NCBI GenBank assembly: GCA_014621425.1
Contig: JAANBB010000116.1
Coordinates: 36,945 to 100,944 of the forward strand
Direction of reading: 5' to 3'
DNA: 64,000 nt
Origin: Cylindrodendrum hubeiense
Taxonomy: Eukaryota; Ascomycota; Sordariomycetes; Hypocreales; Nectriaceae
Part shown: positions 55,423 through 64,000 of the stretch, one piece after another
Layout: every line of letters begins with the position of its first letter
Position numbering within the stretch: position 1 is the stretch's first letter
Made by a program: the position numbers and the translations under genes
Notes under the pieces: model-generated
The model's database searches: none
Told to the model about the DNA's origin: nothing
The model's input: only the letters and a program-made list of their open reading frames with translations

Positions 55423-56767
55423 GGTGACGGTCGGGTAGCTCGAAGCTCGACTAGTTGGTGGTGTTGATGGTTGTGGACAAGGCCAGGTGGAGCCTCCAGG
55501 GACCTCCCAGCGGCGAACGATTCGAGTGACAGGAGCCACGCGACAGAAGCTAGAACCTGAGCGCCAGGAGCAAAGAAAGGAAGCAAAGGGGAGAAGAAGA
55601 TGGATGGAGTGAGGAGCAAAGATGCTCTGGCCAGGCAGCGTCGCGATCGGGAGGATGATGATGAGGAGAAGGAGGGCAACCTAGCCGAGCCGGGGAGCTT
55701 GCGTCAGTACGACGCCCTTGCTTAAGCCACAGGTGGGCTGCTGCGCCACATACGAAGAGCTAATTACAAAGTACCTTAAGTACAGTAGCCCGCATCTTGG
55801 CCAGCTGGGGAAGTGGAGACTGTGGCTGGTGTTGAGGCGGGTGTTCGCGATATTACAGTGGCGTTATTGGACCCTGCCGTCGCTGCTGATTGCCATTTCA
55901 TTCTTGTAGATAGCATCACGTAGGATCTGTATGGTATATAGTATGGTGATTTGGTGCTTTGGAGCCTTAGATTATACGGGCTGGAGTGATTTAATTGACC
56001 AGTACCGGATTGTGGAGGCGTCTAAGCATAACCACTTGGCCCGAGACTATGGTTATTCCACGTCGGTACTCCGTATACGCGGAATCGTAGGCTCTATACG
56101 AAAATTGAGTTCTGCACTGCCGGTGAACCCCTGGCACTTGGCTGTCCCGACGGAAGCAAAGGCGGCAGCAACACGACACTTGAGCTTGTCAACCCGAACT
56201 GGCGATGACTTCTTTTTTCCCTTGTTCGAGAAATGTACATGGCACTGAAGGGACCTACGAGTCTCCACAAAACCGAACGCGGCCGTTGACGGACTTCCCG
56301 CTGGGTGACGCGGCACTGTCGTGTCTAGTGTCAGGGGTCCGTCTGGGAAGTGAATAAAATCCCACCGTCCATGACCGTCATTAAACCCGCTCGCTGGATG
56401 GATGGACGCAACGCTTGCCAATCTGACGACGCCTCCACTGCACGCACCATCTGTCTTGGGGAGAGAAAAAACGGTCCGAGGCCCTGCTCATTGAATCATC
56501 TCTTCTCATCATTCCTTTGGTCGCTCCTCAGATCGGACTTCGACTGTACGGCTCCTTCGCACTACTCTCCTGTGGAACGTTGGGCCGACCAGTGTGCTGA
56601 GCGCAGTGACCTACTGTAGAACCCCTGGATTCAGTGGAGACCGAATCGCATCGCAGCGCATCCATTGCGTCTATCTGGACGGCGAATACCCCAACAGCCT
56701 TCCCTCCTCCGTCTCAATTGATCATCCGTACCGAACATATCCCTGGAGACTCTCTCAACTCGCAGCT
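55423..56767. other. Divergent promoter region between ERD2 and LicD genes
   Basis: About 1.35 kb between divergently transcribed genes. It contains GC-rich leader-like sequence near the ERD2 side and a pyrimidine-rich stretch before the LicD start. No gene is recognised. Confidence 0.45.
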
Positions 56768-57950
56768 ATGAGGGTATCATCCTTCTTTGCGACCGCCATC
56801 TGGCTCGCTTTTGCCAGCGCCGCAGCCATCAAAGAGATCCCTGCCGAGAATGCCGGAGCCACCAACGAGCTCGCCAAGAGAGGGACTGGCGAGAAGCCGC
56901 ACTTCCCAGAGCCCAAGTACTTTAGTAAGTCTACATCTCTGTCTCTCCTAGTTTGAGTACTTCTTTCAACCTCCCTTATGCCCCCATTGCGGCCAAAAGC
57001 ACCTTGTTTCTCAACGAATCTCCGCTAACGAACCCCCCTAGAGGAATCACGGTATGTCTCATCATGACTCTCACGTCTAGATATCTAGTATAGGCGACAC
57101 TGATCACCTACTGACTTATCGCGTGTCAAGATACCAAGCGCACTACGACGCAAGGTTCACCAAGGGCCCTCTCAAAGAAACTGACCAGCGAGATGCCATC
57201 CGAGTCCTTATCCAGACCTACCTCTCCACCTTCCGAGATCTCGGCGTCCAGACCTGGTTGATGCATGGCACTCTCCTGGGTTGGTGGTGGGGCAAGGAGG
57301 CAAGTTCTCTCTCTGATATTGGGTCTCTTTATTTTGCTAACATTTTAAACAGGTTATGCCCTGGGATCTTGATGCCGACGTCCAGGTGACTGAGGCTGAT
57401 ATGTACTTTCTCGCGGCGTACCACAACATGACCATCTACTATTACAAGTACGGTGACATGAAAAAGGGCCGCTTCTTCCAGCTCGAAATCAATCCCTACT
57501 TCAAGTACCGAGAGCAGGATGACGTCCTCAATGTCATTGATGCTCGATGGATTGACTTGGAGACTGGATTGTTCATCGACATCACGGCTGCGAGATACAA
57601 CCCAAGCCACGAGCAGGGTGAAGGCATCCTATACGACAAGCACGGACACGAGTACAGAGTAGGTTTCTATCTCGGCAGATTTTTACCCAATCCAAGGCAT
57701 TCGCTAAGACTTCCGTGATAGGATACCTACTTGTTCCCCCTGCGAGACACCACCTTTGAGGGTGTCCCTGCCAAGATCCCGTATCGCTACAAAGAGATGC
57801 TTGCTTCCGAATACGGACAGAAGGCTCTGTCAAACACAAAATATCACTCGTAAGCACAGAAAAATATGGATTTAGGATACCTACTGACCACAGAATAGCT
57901 ACGAGTTTGACGAGAAATTGATGAAATGGGTTCCAAACATTGAAGCTTAG
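56768..57950 (+). CDS. Secreted LicD-family protein (phosphoryl-sugar transferase type)
   Basis: Exons 56768-56924, 57042-57051, 57131-57299, 57353-57658, 57722-57849 and 57899-57950 give 273 residues. LicD/fukutin-related proteins move phosphoryl-choline or phospho-sugar groups onto glycans; yeast Mnn4, of the same superfamily, is needed for mannosyl-phosphate addition. A signal peptide (VSSFFATAIWLAFASAAA) is followed by YFKESRYQAHYDARF, HGTLLGWWWGK and the metal-binding MPWDLDADVQV (DxD), then RWIDLETGLFIDITA. Exon 2 is 10 nt, and intron 3 (57300-57352) is a GC-AG intron with the donor GAG|GCAAGT. Both are required to keep the conserved core in frame. A Golgi-lumen or secreted enzyme acting on cell-wall glycans is likely. 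Confidence 0.88.
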
Positions 57951-58520
57951 AGGCCCACATCTACACCCTTGTCGCGAGGTTGGATGATACCGACTTGTTA
58001 CTCCAACGCAGACATAATGTCCTCTACGAGTAATGGGAAGCATGAAGAGGCTGTCAAAAACTTGGATCTGTACGAATGAGGATTTAAAAGGAGGAATGAT
58101 AGTAGCTCATGATACCCGGCCCAGGGAACCGGGCCTTTGTACAAGATATTTCTTCAAGAACATGGCGTCTCTGGATTAATAGAATTGGAATATAGATAGA
58201 AGCAATGAAACAGGCATGAATTAATTGATTAATTTTGGAACCCCATTTATTTCATCCGTGATTCATTGTGGTCGAGTTGGCATCCTGTGGTGGTGCTGCA
58301 ACAGGCGTTTAAGTACCTTACGACTGTGGTGCCCCGCGAGCCAACAACGCGTCTCCCACCCCCACGCGTCATCAACACCGCAAACGTCGATCTTACAACA
58401 CCACGGCCAAGCGCTCTCGCCGCGCAACACACCAATCGCGCAGGAAAATATCCACGGTTTAAAGCAAATTGCAGCTTCACGCATGCGCGATTCGAGGCGC
58501 CCGCCTCTCAGCTGTTGAGA
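57951..58520. other. Intergenic region between LicD and kinetochore genes
   Basis: 570 bases. The stretch from 58300 is GC-rich and should include the promoter and leader of the next gene. No other feature is seen. Confidence 0.5.
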
Positions 58521-60735
58521 ATGGCTACAGGCAAGTCCCCGCATAGCTCCAAGCCGTCGCCAGTGTTTCTAACACAACCTACAGGCCGAGAGCGCCGTGC
58601 CGAACGGCTCAACGAGCGACTTCGTGGCGCCCAGTATGTCCTCCCGAGCCCCGGCTAAGTTCTGCAATCAGTCCATGCTAACGCAACAACAGGCGCGCAA
58701 ACGTTGAAGACGATTCGTTCCATCTCGACATCGCCGGCCTTAACATTGCCGGGTCTGATCCGGCACCTCCCCCAGTCTCGTCAGCGCGCCGAACACCAAA
58801 CACCTCTGCAAAACGGAAGAGGTTGGACCATGACGAACTTCCGCCCTCGAAGGATCCCTCCAACTCGGGTAGGCGATCGATTCGAAGCGGACCCAAGGAC
58901 CCCTACGATCTACCCGACACGTCTAAGGAGTCTGTCGCACAGCCCGTCGCCTTGGAAGATACACCGCAGAATGGAGAGCAGGAGCAGGAGCAGAGTGTCC
59001 CCGGCGACGAGGAGGAACCGGAAGCGCAGCCATCCAGTCCGACGGAATCTCCCGCGCTGCCTCAGATGGACCTAGACGAGCAGGAAGATACGCTGGAATC
59101 CCTACCCGAGCCAGTACATTACCGCTCTCCGGCATTGAGGCGCATATCCCGTAATTCCGTCGAGGAAATCGAAGAGAGCCCCCAAGATGCGCCTGGTAGC
59201 GGGAAGAGGCGGAGTGTACGAATGAGCGACGCACTTTCGTCCAGCACGAGACTCCACGATGCTATGAGCACCGATGGCGCCGGGCCACCTTCGTCCTCAC
59301 CATTGGCGCGCAAGGTGCGACGAAGCGATGCAGCAGCATCGGTCCGGTCGGCAGGCAGCTTCCGGCAGAGGTCGCGGCTGATGGAGAGCGAAGATATGGA
59401 TGAATTGTCCCCGACACGGGCGGCAGGCCAGGGCTCTGATGAGTTTTCGGGCTCAGCCGCCGCCGAGGAGGAGCAAGTCCTTGGAGAAGAAGAATTTGCC
59501 GAAGCTACTCAGGTGGACGAGGAACCTGTGGCCGACGATGAAGCTACAGAGGAGGAGCCAGAGGAAGAGCCAGAGCAGGAGTTCGAAGAGGAGCCAGAGC
59601 CGGAGGCGGAAGCTGAAGAGGCGCCAGAAGCAGAGGAGATTGACGAGACCGAGGCGGCCAAGACACTCGGTAGGAAACGTCCCAGAAGAAGTTTACCACC
59701 CCAATCCCCCGAGCTGGGGTCAGGTGTCTTCGAAGAGGCCGAGGAGGAACCGGTACCGAAGCGACGACGTGGACGAGTAGCGAATAGCCCAGCGACACAG
59801 AAGCAACCAGCCCCGAAACCGAAACCGAAGCCTAAGGTGAAGCCACAGCCCCAGCGAACATCGCCCAGGTCAAAAGCGAAGCCGGCACCCAAGCCCAAAA
59901 CCACCCGCAAACCGGCACGCGAGAGTGGTGAGGGCGGTGATGCGACGATTGCGGTTACGGTGCAGCGGTTCGTCAACGTTAAGAACCAGGCTGAGGGTGA
60001 AGACGCCGAGGACCCTCTCCAATCCGAGGTACCGTTCGCCACACATGGAGAAACCGCCGTAGACGTGTTTTCTCAAGTGTGCATGGAGGTCATCAAATCT
60101 ACGCTGGGGCAGTTGGAAGAGGCCATAGGTGCCACGGAGGACAAGGCAAAGAAGAAGGAGTATCGCATCAAAATGCGGGCGATTGAGGCTTACAGAGAGG
60201 AACTAAAATCACGGTTACTACAGCATGTGAGTGTCTTCTTCCAGGAGTATGTGTACACCAAACTAATGAGTGCAGGCAATCCACCTGAATGACTGGCACT
60301 CCCTTCGAAAGCGGGTTCGTCTGGCTCAAAGGGAGAAGATTACCCTGCGAGACGAGATTATCCGGCTCAAGGGCGAAAGGGAACAGGTTGCCCTTCGAAT
60401 GGATGCTGTCCGAATCAAGCATGAGGAAGACACAAAGGAGACAAAGGTATGGAACCCAAACTCATTCATAGAAAGCCGACTAACATACAATACAGCATTA
60501 CATGGGCACATCAACTACCATGCACGACGTGGACCTCGCCATTGATCGAGGACGAGATGCGCCAGAACTCTCACGTGCGGAACAAAAGCAAGCGGAGCTG
60601 GCGAATCTCGAGCTGCTCGTGCCACAAATATCGGACCAAGTCAGCTCGGCCAGCGCGACAGGCGGCATGCTTCAGCAGGTCATGGACTTTAACGCCTTCC
60701 TGGAGCGAGCAGCGGTAGCACTGGAATCGAGATGA
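58521..60735 (+). CDS. CENP-U/Ame1-like inner kinetochore protein
   Basis: Exons 58521-58530, 58585-58633, 58693-60226, 60276-60446 and 60496-60735 give 667 residues, starting MATGRERRAERLNERLRG. The first intron is of GC-AG type (ACAG|GCAAGT, CTAAC branch, CTACAG acceptor); it is 54 nt and open, so retention would add 18 residues. The middle 400 residues are disordered, acidic (Glu/Pro-rich) and basic (KPKPKPKVKPQPQ), with AT-hook-like KRPRRS and KRRRGR. The conserved C-terminus (VQRFVNVKN, DVFSQVCMEVIKSTLGQLEEA, then coiled coils to NLELLVPQISDQVSS) resembles the CENP-U/Ame1/Mis17 family that, with Okp1/CENP-Q, links centromeric chromatin to the Mis12 complex. The assignment rests on this end only; an AT-hook nuclear protein is the alternative. 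Confidence 0.7.
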
Positions 60736-60860
60736 GAGCACCAGTCACTGGAAATGCAACGACGAAACGACAGAAACTTTGACTCGAAAGCAACGCCGAC
60801 CCCAATTTTGGTTATTTTACTTGCTTGGTCATGCTGGGATATAATTTACATGTATCCTTT

Positions 60861-61642
60861 CTAGCTGATCTTGGCCTTGCTAAAGTCCATCTCAGGATGC
60901 TGATCCTGGAACTTCTTGAGGATGTCGGCACGGCTCTGCTCGTCTGAGGTGGGCAGGCCTTGCTCCTTCTGCTTCTGGTCGAACATCATCTTCTCGACCA
61001 TGCCGCGGGTCTCGCCGTCGAGGTCGGACAGCTTGGAGGAGTCGGGCTGGATCTTGGTGACGTCGATCTTGGGATCGCTGGTGACAACGTGTGCCCACCA
61101 CTCCATCTTGTTGACCTTGTCGAGTTGGATCTCGACCGTCTTGGTCCCATCGGGGTTGGTGGTGAGGGTCCACGTAGAGTCGTCGACTTTGATGGCGTGG
61201 GGGAGGTCACCCTGGAGAAGCACATGTTAGCCGCCATGGGACGTGGTGAAGGAGGGAGACAGAGGGAGACGCCAGGCGCCATGTTGACCAAGTATTGGTC
61301 GAGGATGGAGAGACGGGCGTACCTTGATAATGGGGTCCTGGCCCTTGATACCCGCAGAGAGGCTCTGCTTCTTGATAGCAATGACGAGATCCCTCGACTT
61401 GAGGTTTCCGGGGACGATAAAAGTCGCGCTGAGGTCGCCGATGGTCTGCGTCCACTTGTACGGGAGCGCAGCCTGCTCCTGGGCCTCCTGGGCGCGGGCG
61501 GCGGCGTCTTCGGCGGGGGTGGTCTCTGGAGGAGCAGCAAATGTTAGCAACTAATCATGCTGGAAGCTGTAGCGAGAGCAAATCTGCAATGCCACAAATA
61601 AACCCCAATAAACCACAGTGGAAACGTACCTTTGTCAGCCAT
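60861..61642 (-). CDS. nudC: NudC nuclear-movement protein
   Basis: Exons 61642-61630 (13 nt), 61525-61323 and 61211-60861 give 188 residues, close to the 198 of Aspergillus nidulans NUDC. NudC is an Hsp90-linked cochaperone required for dynein-dependent nuclear migration. It is a single CS (p23-like) domain: [70 protein letters not shown], then the conserved tail [24 protein letters not shown] and [11 protein letters not shown]. The coiled N-terminal part of animal NudC is missing, as in fungi. The start codons of this gene and Tfb3 are only about 330 bases apart (divergent). Confidence 0.95.
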
Positions 61643-61970
61643 GGTGATGATGTATTTGTTGTGTTGGCGCTTAGGAGTGTCTGGAGAAAGCCATGGAAGC
61701 AGACAACATGAGAAGGCTGAGAGATTGACATGGAGGGGCAGCCGGAGAGCGGGTCAATGGCCCCGGAAGCTATGGCCAATGGGCAGCTTTACAGTGCGCC
61801 CAGCTCCCTAGTTGGCTCAGCCGCGCCTAAACCGCCGTGGAATATCTATCTGCATTACCAACGCCAACCGCTCACCCACCTCGCTGCAACCTCGTCACCT
61901 CACAACCCGCCCCCAGGAGGTCCAACCCGACCGCCTCCCCTCGACGAACGCACCGCGGCAATATCCAAAC

Positions 61971-63065
61971 ATGTCTCGCCTTGGGGGAAGCGCCATCTCC
62001 GTGCGCCACTCGTCAGGCATCGCCGCGTCCGCCGCCGCGCCCGCGCCGGTCGACCAGGACGAAACATGCCCCGTGTGCAAGACGACGCGGTACTTCAACC
62101 GCGACATGGAGTTCCTCATCAACCCGGAGTGCTACCACCGCATGTGCAAGACGTGCGTCGAGCGTATCTTCAAGGACGGGCCCAACCAGTGCCCCTACGC
62201 CGGCTGCCACAAGACGCTGCGCCTGCGCGGCTTCAAGTCGGCCTTCTTCGCCGACCTCACCGTCGAGCGCGAGGTCGACATCCGCCGCCGCGTCGACGCC
62301 GTCTTTAACAAGGTCGAGGAGGACTTTGAGACACTCGACTCGTTCAATGACTACCTGTACATGGTCGAGTGCCTGACCGACGACCTGGTCAATGGCTCTG
62401 ACGAATCCCGCCGCAAGGCCGAGTCGCAGCTGCTTGAGTGGGAGGCCCAGCACAAGGCCGAGATTGAGCGCAACCGCAAGCTGGCGCGCGAGTCCGACGA
62501 GACACGCCAGCGCCGCGTGGCCGCCGACAAGGACGCCACCCGCCAGCGTCGCCAGCTGGAGCGCCAGGCCGAGGCCGACGAGAAGGTCAACGCCCTGCGC
62601 TTCCGCGAGGAGATGCTCGACTCGCTGCAGAACGCCGAGATGGGCCGCGCCACCGAGGCCATGGACCGCATCATGCTTAAGAAGCGCGGCCAGCAGAAGA
62701 GGGACACCGTCATGGACGCCACCGCCGCCGCCGCGGGGGGCCTGTCGATCCGTGGCCTGCGCGAGAAGAAGACTGCTGTGGTCGACGAAAAGCCCTACGA
62801 CCCCTATGGCGGCATCGTTGTGGCCCCGGACAGGATCGACGTGGCTCCGGAGAAGCTGGCAGGCTACACCAACGAGTGGGTCGAGTCGGCGCGCACCAAG
62901 ACCGAGTTCCGCGCCGGTGGTTACAACCCAGACGAGTATCTCACTCGTGTCCTGTTCGAGGCCTTTTCGGGTCTGGGTGTCTTCATTTCCGACGAACGGG
63001 TGGAAAAGGGGGTTCCTACGGCTGCCGCTGGCGGTGGGAATATGGATCTCGACGAGCCCTTCTAA
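61971..63065 (+). CDS. TFB3: TFIIH/CAK assembly factor Tfb3 (MAT1)
   Basis: An intronless gene of 364 residues from ATG 61971; the frame is open upstream, but the family start and RING position favour this codon. Tfb3/MAT1 joins the CDK-activating kinase to TFIIH for transcription and nucleotide-excision repair. The C3HC4 RING finger is at about residues 34-80 (CPVCKTTRYFNRDMEF, CYHRMCKTCVERIF, CPYAGCHKTLR). It is followed by the MAT1 central region (DIRRRVDAVFNK, FNDYLYMVECLTDDLVNG), a long Arg/Glu-rich coiled coil, and the C-terminal segment PYDPYGG...AGGYNPDEYLTRVLFEAFSGL, which contacts the kinase-cyclin pair. All parts are intact. Confidence 0.95.
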   Translation: MSRLGGSAISVRHSSGIAASAAAPAPVDQDETCPVCKTTRYFNRDMEFLINPECYHRMCKTCVERIFKDGPNQCPYAGCHKTLRLRGFKSAFFADLTVEREVDIRRRVDAVFNKVEEDFETLDSFNDYLYMVECLTDDLVNGSDESRRKAESQLLEWEAQHKAEIERNRKLARESDETRQRRVAADKDATRQRRQLERQAEADEKVNALRFREEMLDSLQNAEMGRATEAMDRIMLKKRGQQKRDTVMDATAAAAGGLSIRGLREKKTAVVDEKPYDPYGGIVVAPDRIDVAPEKLAGYTNEWVESARTKTEFRAGGYNPDEYLTRVLFEAFSGLGVFISDERVEKGVPTAAAGGGNMDLDEPF

Positions 63066-63741
63066 TGCATCAGCATTCTGAAAGCGCGGCCTGGAATTTC
63101 TCCAGGCTCTTTGTGTATTATATACTTTTACTTGGGCATAGCTGTGGCGTTTAGGATTAAAAGGGGGGTCTCGGATGTACGAGCACCGTCAGAGACTCGG
63201 CATAGACATGGACGAACAAGGCAAACGATACCACGGACACGGGTACAAGACGAAGCAGAATAAAAAGCGTAAATCGCTATAAACAAGGGATATTTAATAC
63301 AACCATGAATCTTTTTGGAATTGCTGCTAGACTAGACCAAGAAAATCACTATGAGACAGAAAAGAGTGAGAAGCAAAACGGATGGAGGAGGTAAAAGACA
63401 TGCAGATGGGTAACAGGGGCACTGTTGCTAGCTTTCGTAGAGCTGTAGGTACGATTGACGATGGGTGCGGACGATGCCGTCCTCGAAATGCTTGCCAGTT
63501 ATGCCGTCCCACGCAATGCCGATCCTCGTCCGGCCTTTTGTGATCCCGTTTTCGATCTCATCCCCAGAAACGCCTCGCTGACAATGCGGAAAGGAGGTAC
63601 AAAACAGAGAGAAAGGGCTCCAAGCCAGTGGGTGCGGGTAGTATGGGGAAAATGGCTGGAGACCCAAGGAGGAGGTACAGATGGTAAAGGGGGTGGGGGA
63701 TGAAGGGGGAAAGAGATCGTGAGGCGAAAGGGAGTCGATTT
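63066..63741. other. Convergent intergenic region near right end
   Basis: About 675 bases between the TFB3 stop and the stop of the gene at the window edge. No separate gene is recognised. Confidence 0.45.
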
Positions 63742-64000
63742 CTATTGCTGCCAGGGGGTCTGCTGGGCGGGTCGGGGGAATACAGGTACAGTCTCGAGTT
63801 GATCAAGGCCGCCGCCGATGGGCCCCTGGTTGTGCTGCCAGCCGGTGCCGGTGGTGTGGTTGACAAAGGCGCCGTGGCGGAAGGGGTTGGTGCTGCCAGT
63901 GGCCTGCGGGACAAGGGCCGCTCCAGCGGTCTGCGGCCGTTGCTCCGGCATGGCGGGAGGCGGTTGGGTGGTTTGCCGGGCAAAGGGGTTTGTGCCGGTC
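63742..64000 (-). CDS. Clathrin-adaptor C-terminus with NPF motifs (AP180/epsin type), partial
   Basis: Only the last 85 or so codons are in the window; the gene continues beyond base 64000. The visible end is Gln/Pro/Thr-rich with two Asn-Pro-Phe motifs (GTNPFARQ and STNPFRHGAF), which bind EH-domain endocytic proteins, and finishes GGLDQLETVPVFPRP...TPWQQ. This pattern is typical of fungal AP180 (ANTH) or epsin (ENTH) adaptors, which couple PI(4,5)P2 and cargo to clathrin coats. Without the N-terminal domain the two cannot be told apart; AP180 is slightly favoured. Confidence 0.6.
   Translation of the reverse strand, partial: TGTNPFARQTTQPPPAMPEQRPQTAGAALVPQATGSTNPFRHGAFVNHTTGTGWQHNQGPIGGGLDQLETVPVFPRPAQQTPWQQ

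Noticed and set aside
59509..60042. Ser-rich minus-strand ORF of 177 codons
   Set aside because: Antisense to the Glu/Pro-rich segment of the CENP-U-like gene; low complexity explains its length.

Overview
The window is nuclear DNA of a filamentous ascomycete. Genes carry many short (about 45-120 nt) GT-AG introns with CTAAC/CTGAC-like branch points. There is a Zn2Cys6 regulator, a KEX2-type protease, a fungal bicupin, and intron-containing tRNA-Leu genes. Gene content fits the Sordariomycetes (Hypocreales-like); species cannot be named from this sequence alone.

Layout. 0-5.7 kb is gene-poor: an 18-bp minisatellite, degenerate sequence and one small orphan ORF. 5.7-17.5 kb is accessory. It holds a secreted-type Ca-dependent PI-PLC, a spliced zinc-knuckle (Gag-like) ORF beside an LTR-like dispersed repeat, a protein kinase fused to a Cys/His-rich C-terminus, and a decaying vWA/alpha-kinase/CCCH-finger gene. 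18.5-21.1 kb holds four tRNA-Leu(CAG) genes, three of them identical. 21.4-27.8 kb is a compact catabolic/detoxification cluster: a Zn2Cys6 activator, an FDC1 (UbiD) decarboxylase and a PAD1 (UbiX) flavin prenyltransferase transcribed divergently, and a quercetinase-like bicupin. 28.2-41.5 kb is core genome: MutY glycosylase, mitochondrial phosphate carrier, KEX2/kexin, SNX4/Atg24, LETM1/Mdm38. 41.5-48.7 kb is a second gene-poor block, with a second copy of the dispersed repeat and an F-box-like relic. 48.7-64 kb is core again: mitochondrial adenylate kinase, argininosuccinate synthase (16 exons, one of 5 nt), ERD2, a secreted LicD protein, a CENP-U/Ame1-like kinetochore protein, NudC, Tfb3/MAT1 and the C-terminus of an endocytic NPF-motif adaptor.

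How genes work together. The clearest functional unit is the PAD1-FDC1 pair: PAD1 makes the prenylated FMN that FDC1 needs to decarboxylate cinnamic/sorbic-type acids. The neighbouring regulator and the CCG-rich shared promoter suggest local control, and the bicupin may extend the pathway or have a non-enzymatic role, because its metal ligands look lost. The housekeeping genes are independent neighbours.

Exon boundaries were deduced by eye from splice signals, reading-frame continuity and family motifs. Each multi-exon model was checked to add up to an intact frame, but none is supported here by RNA data.
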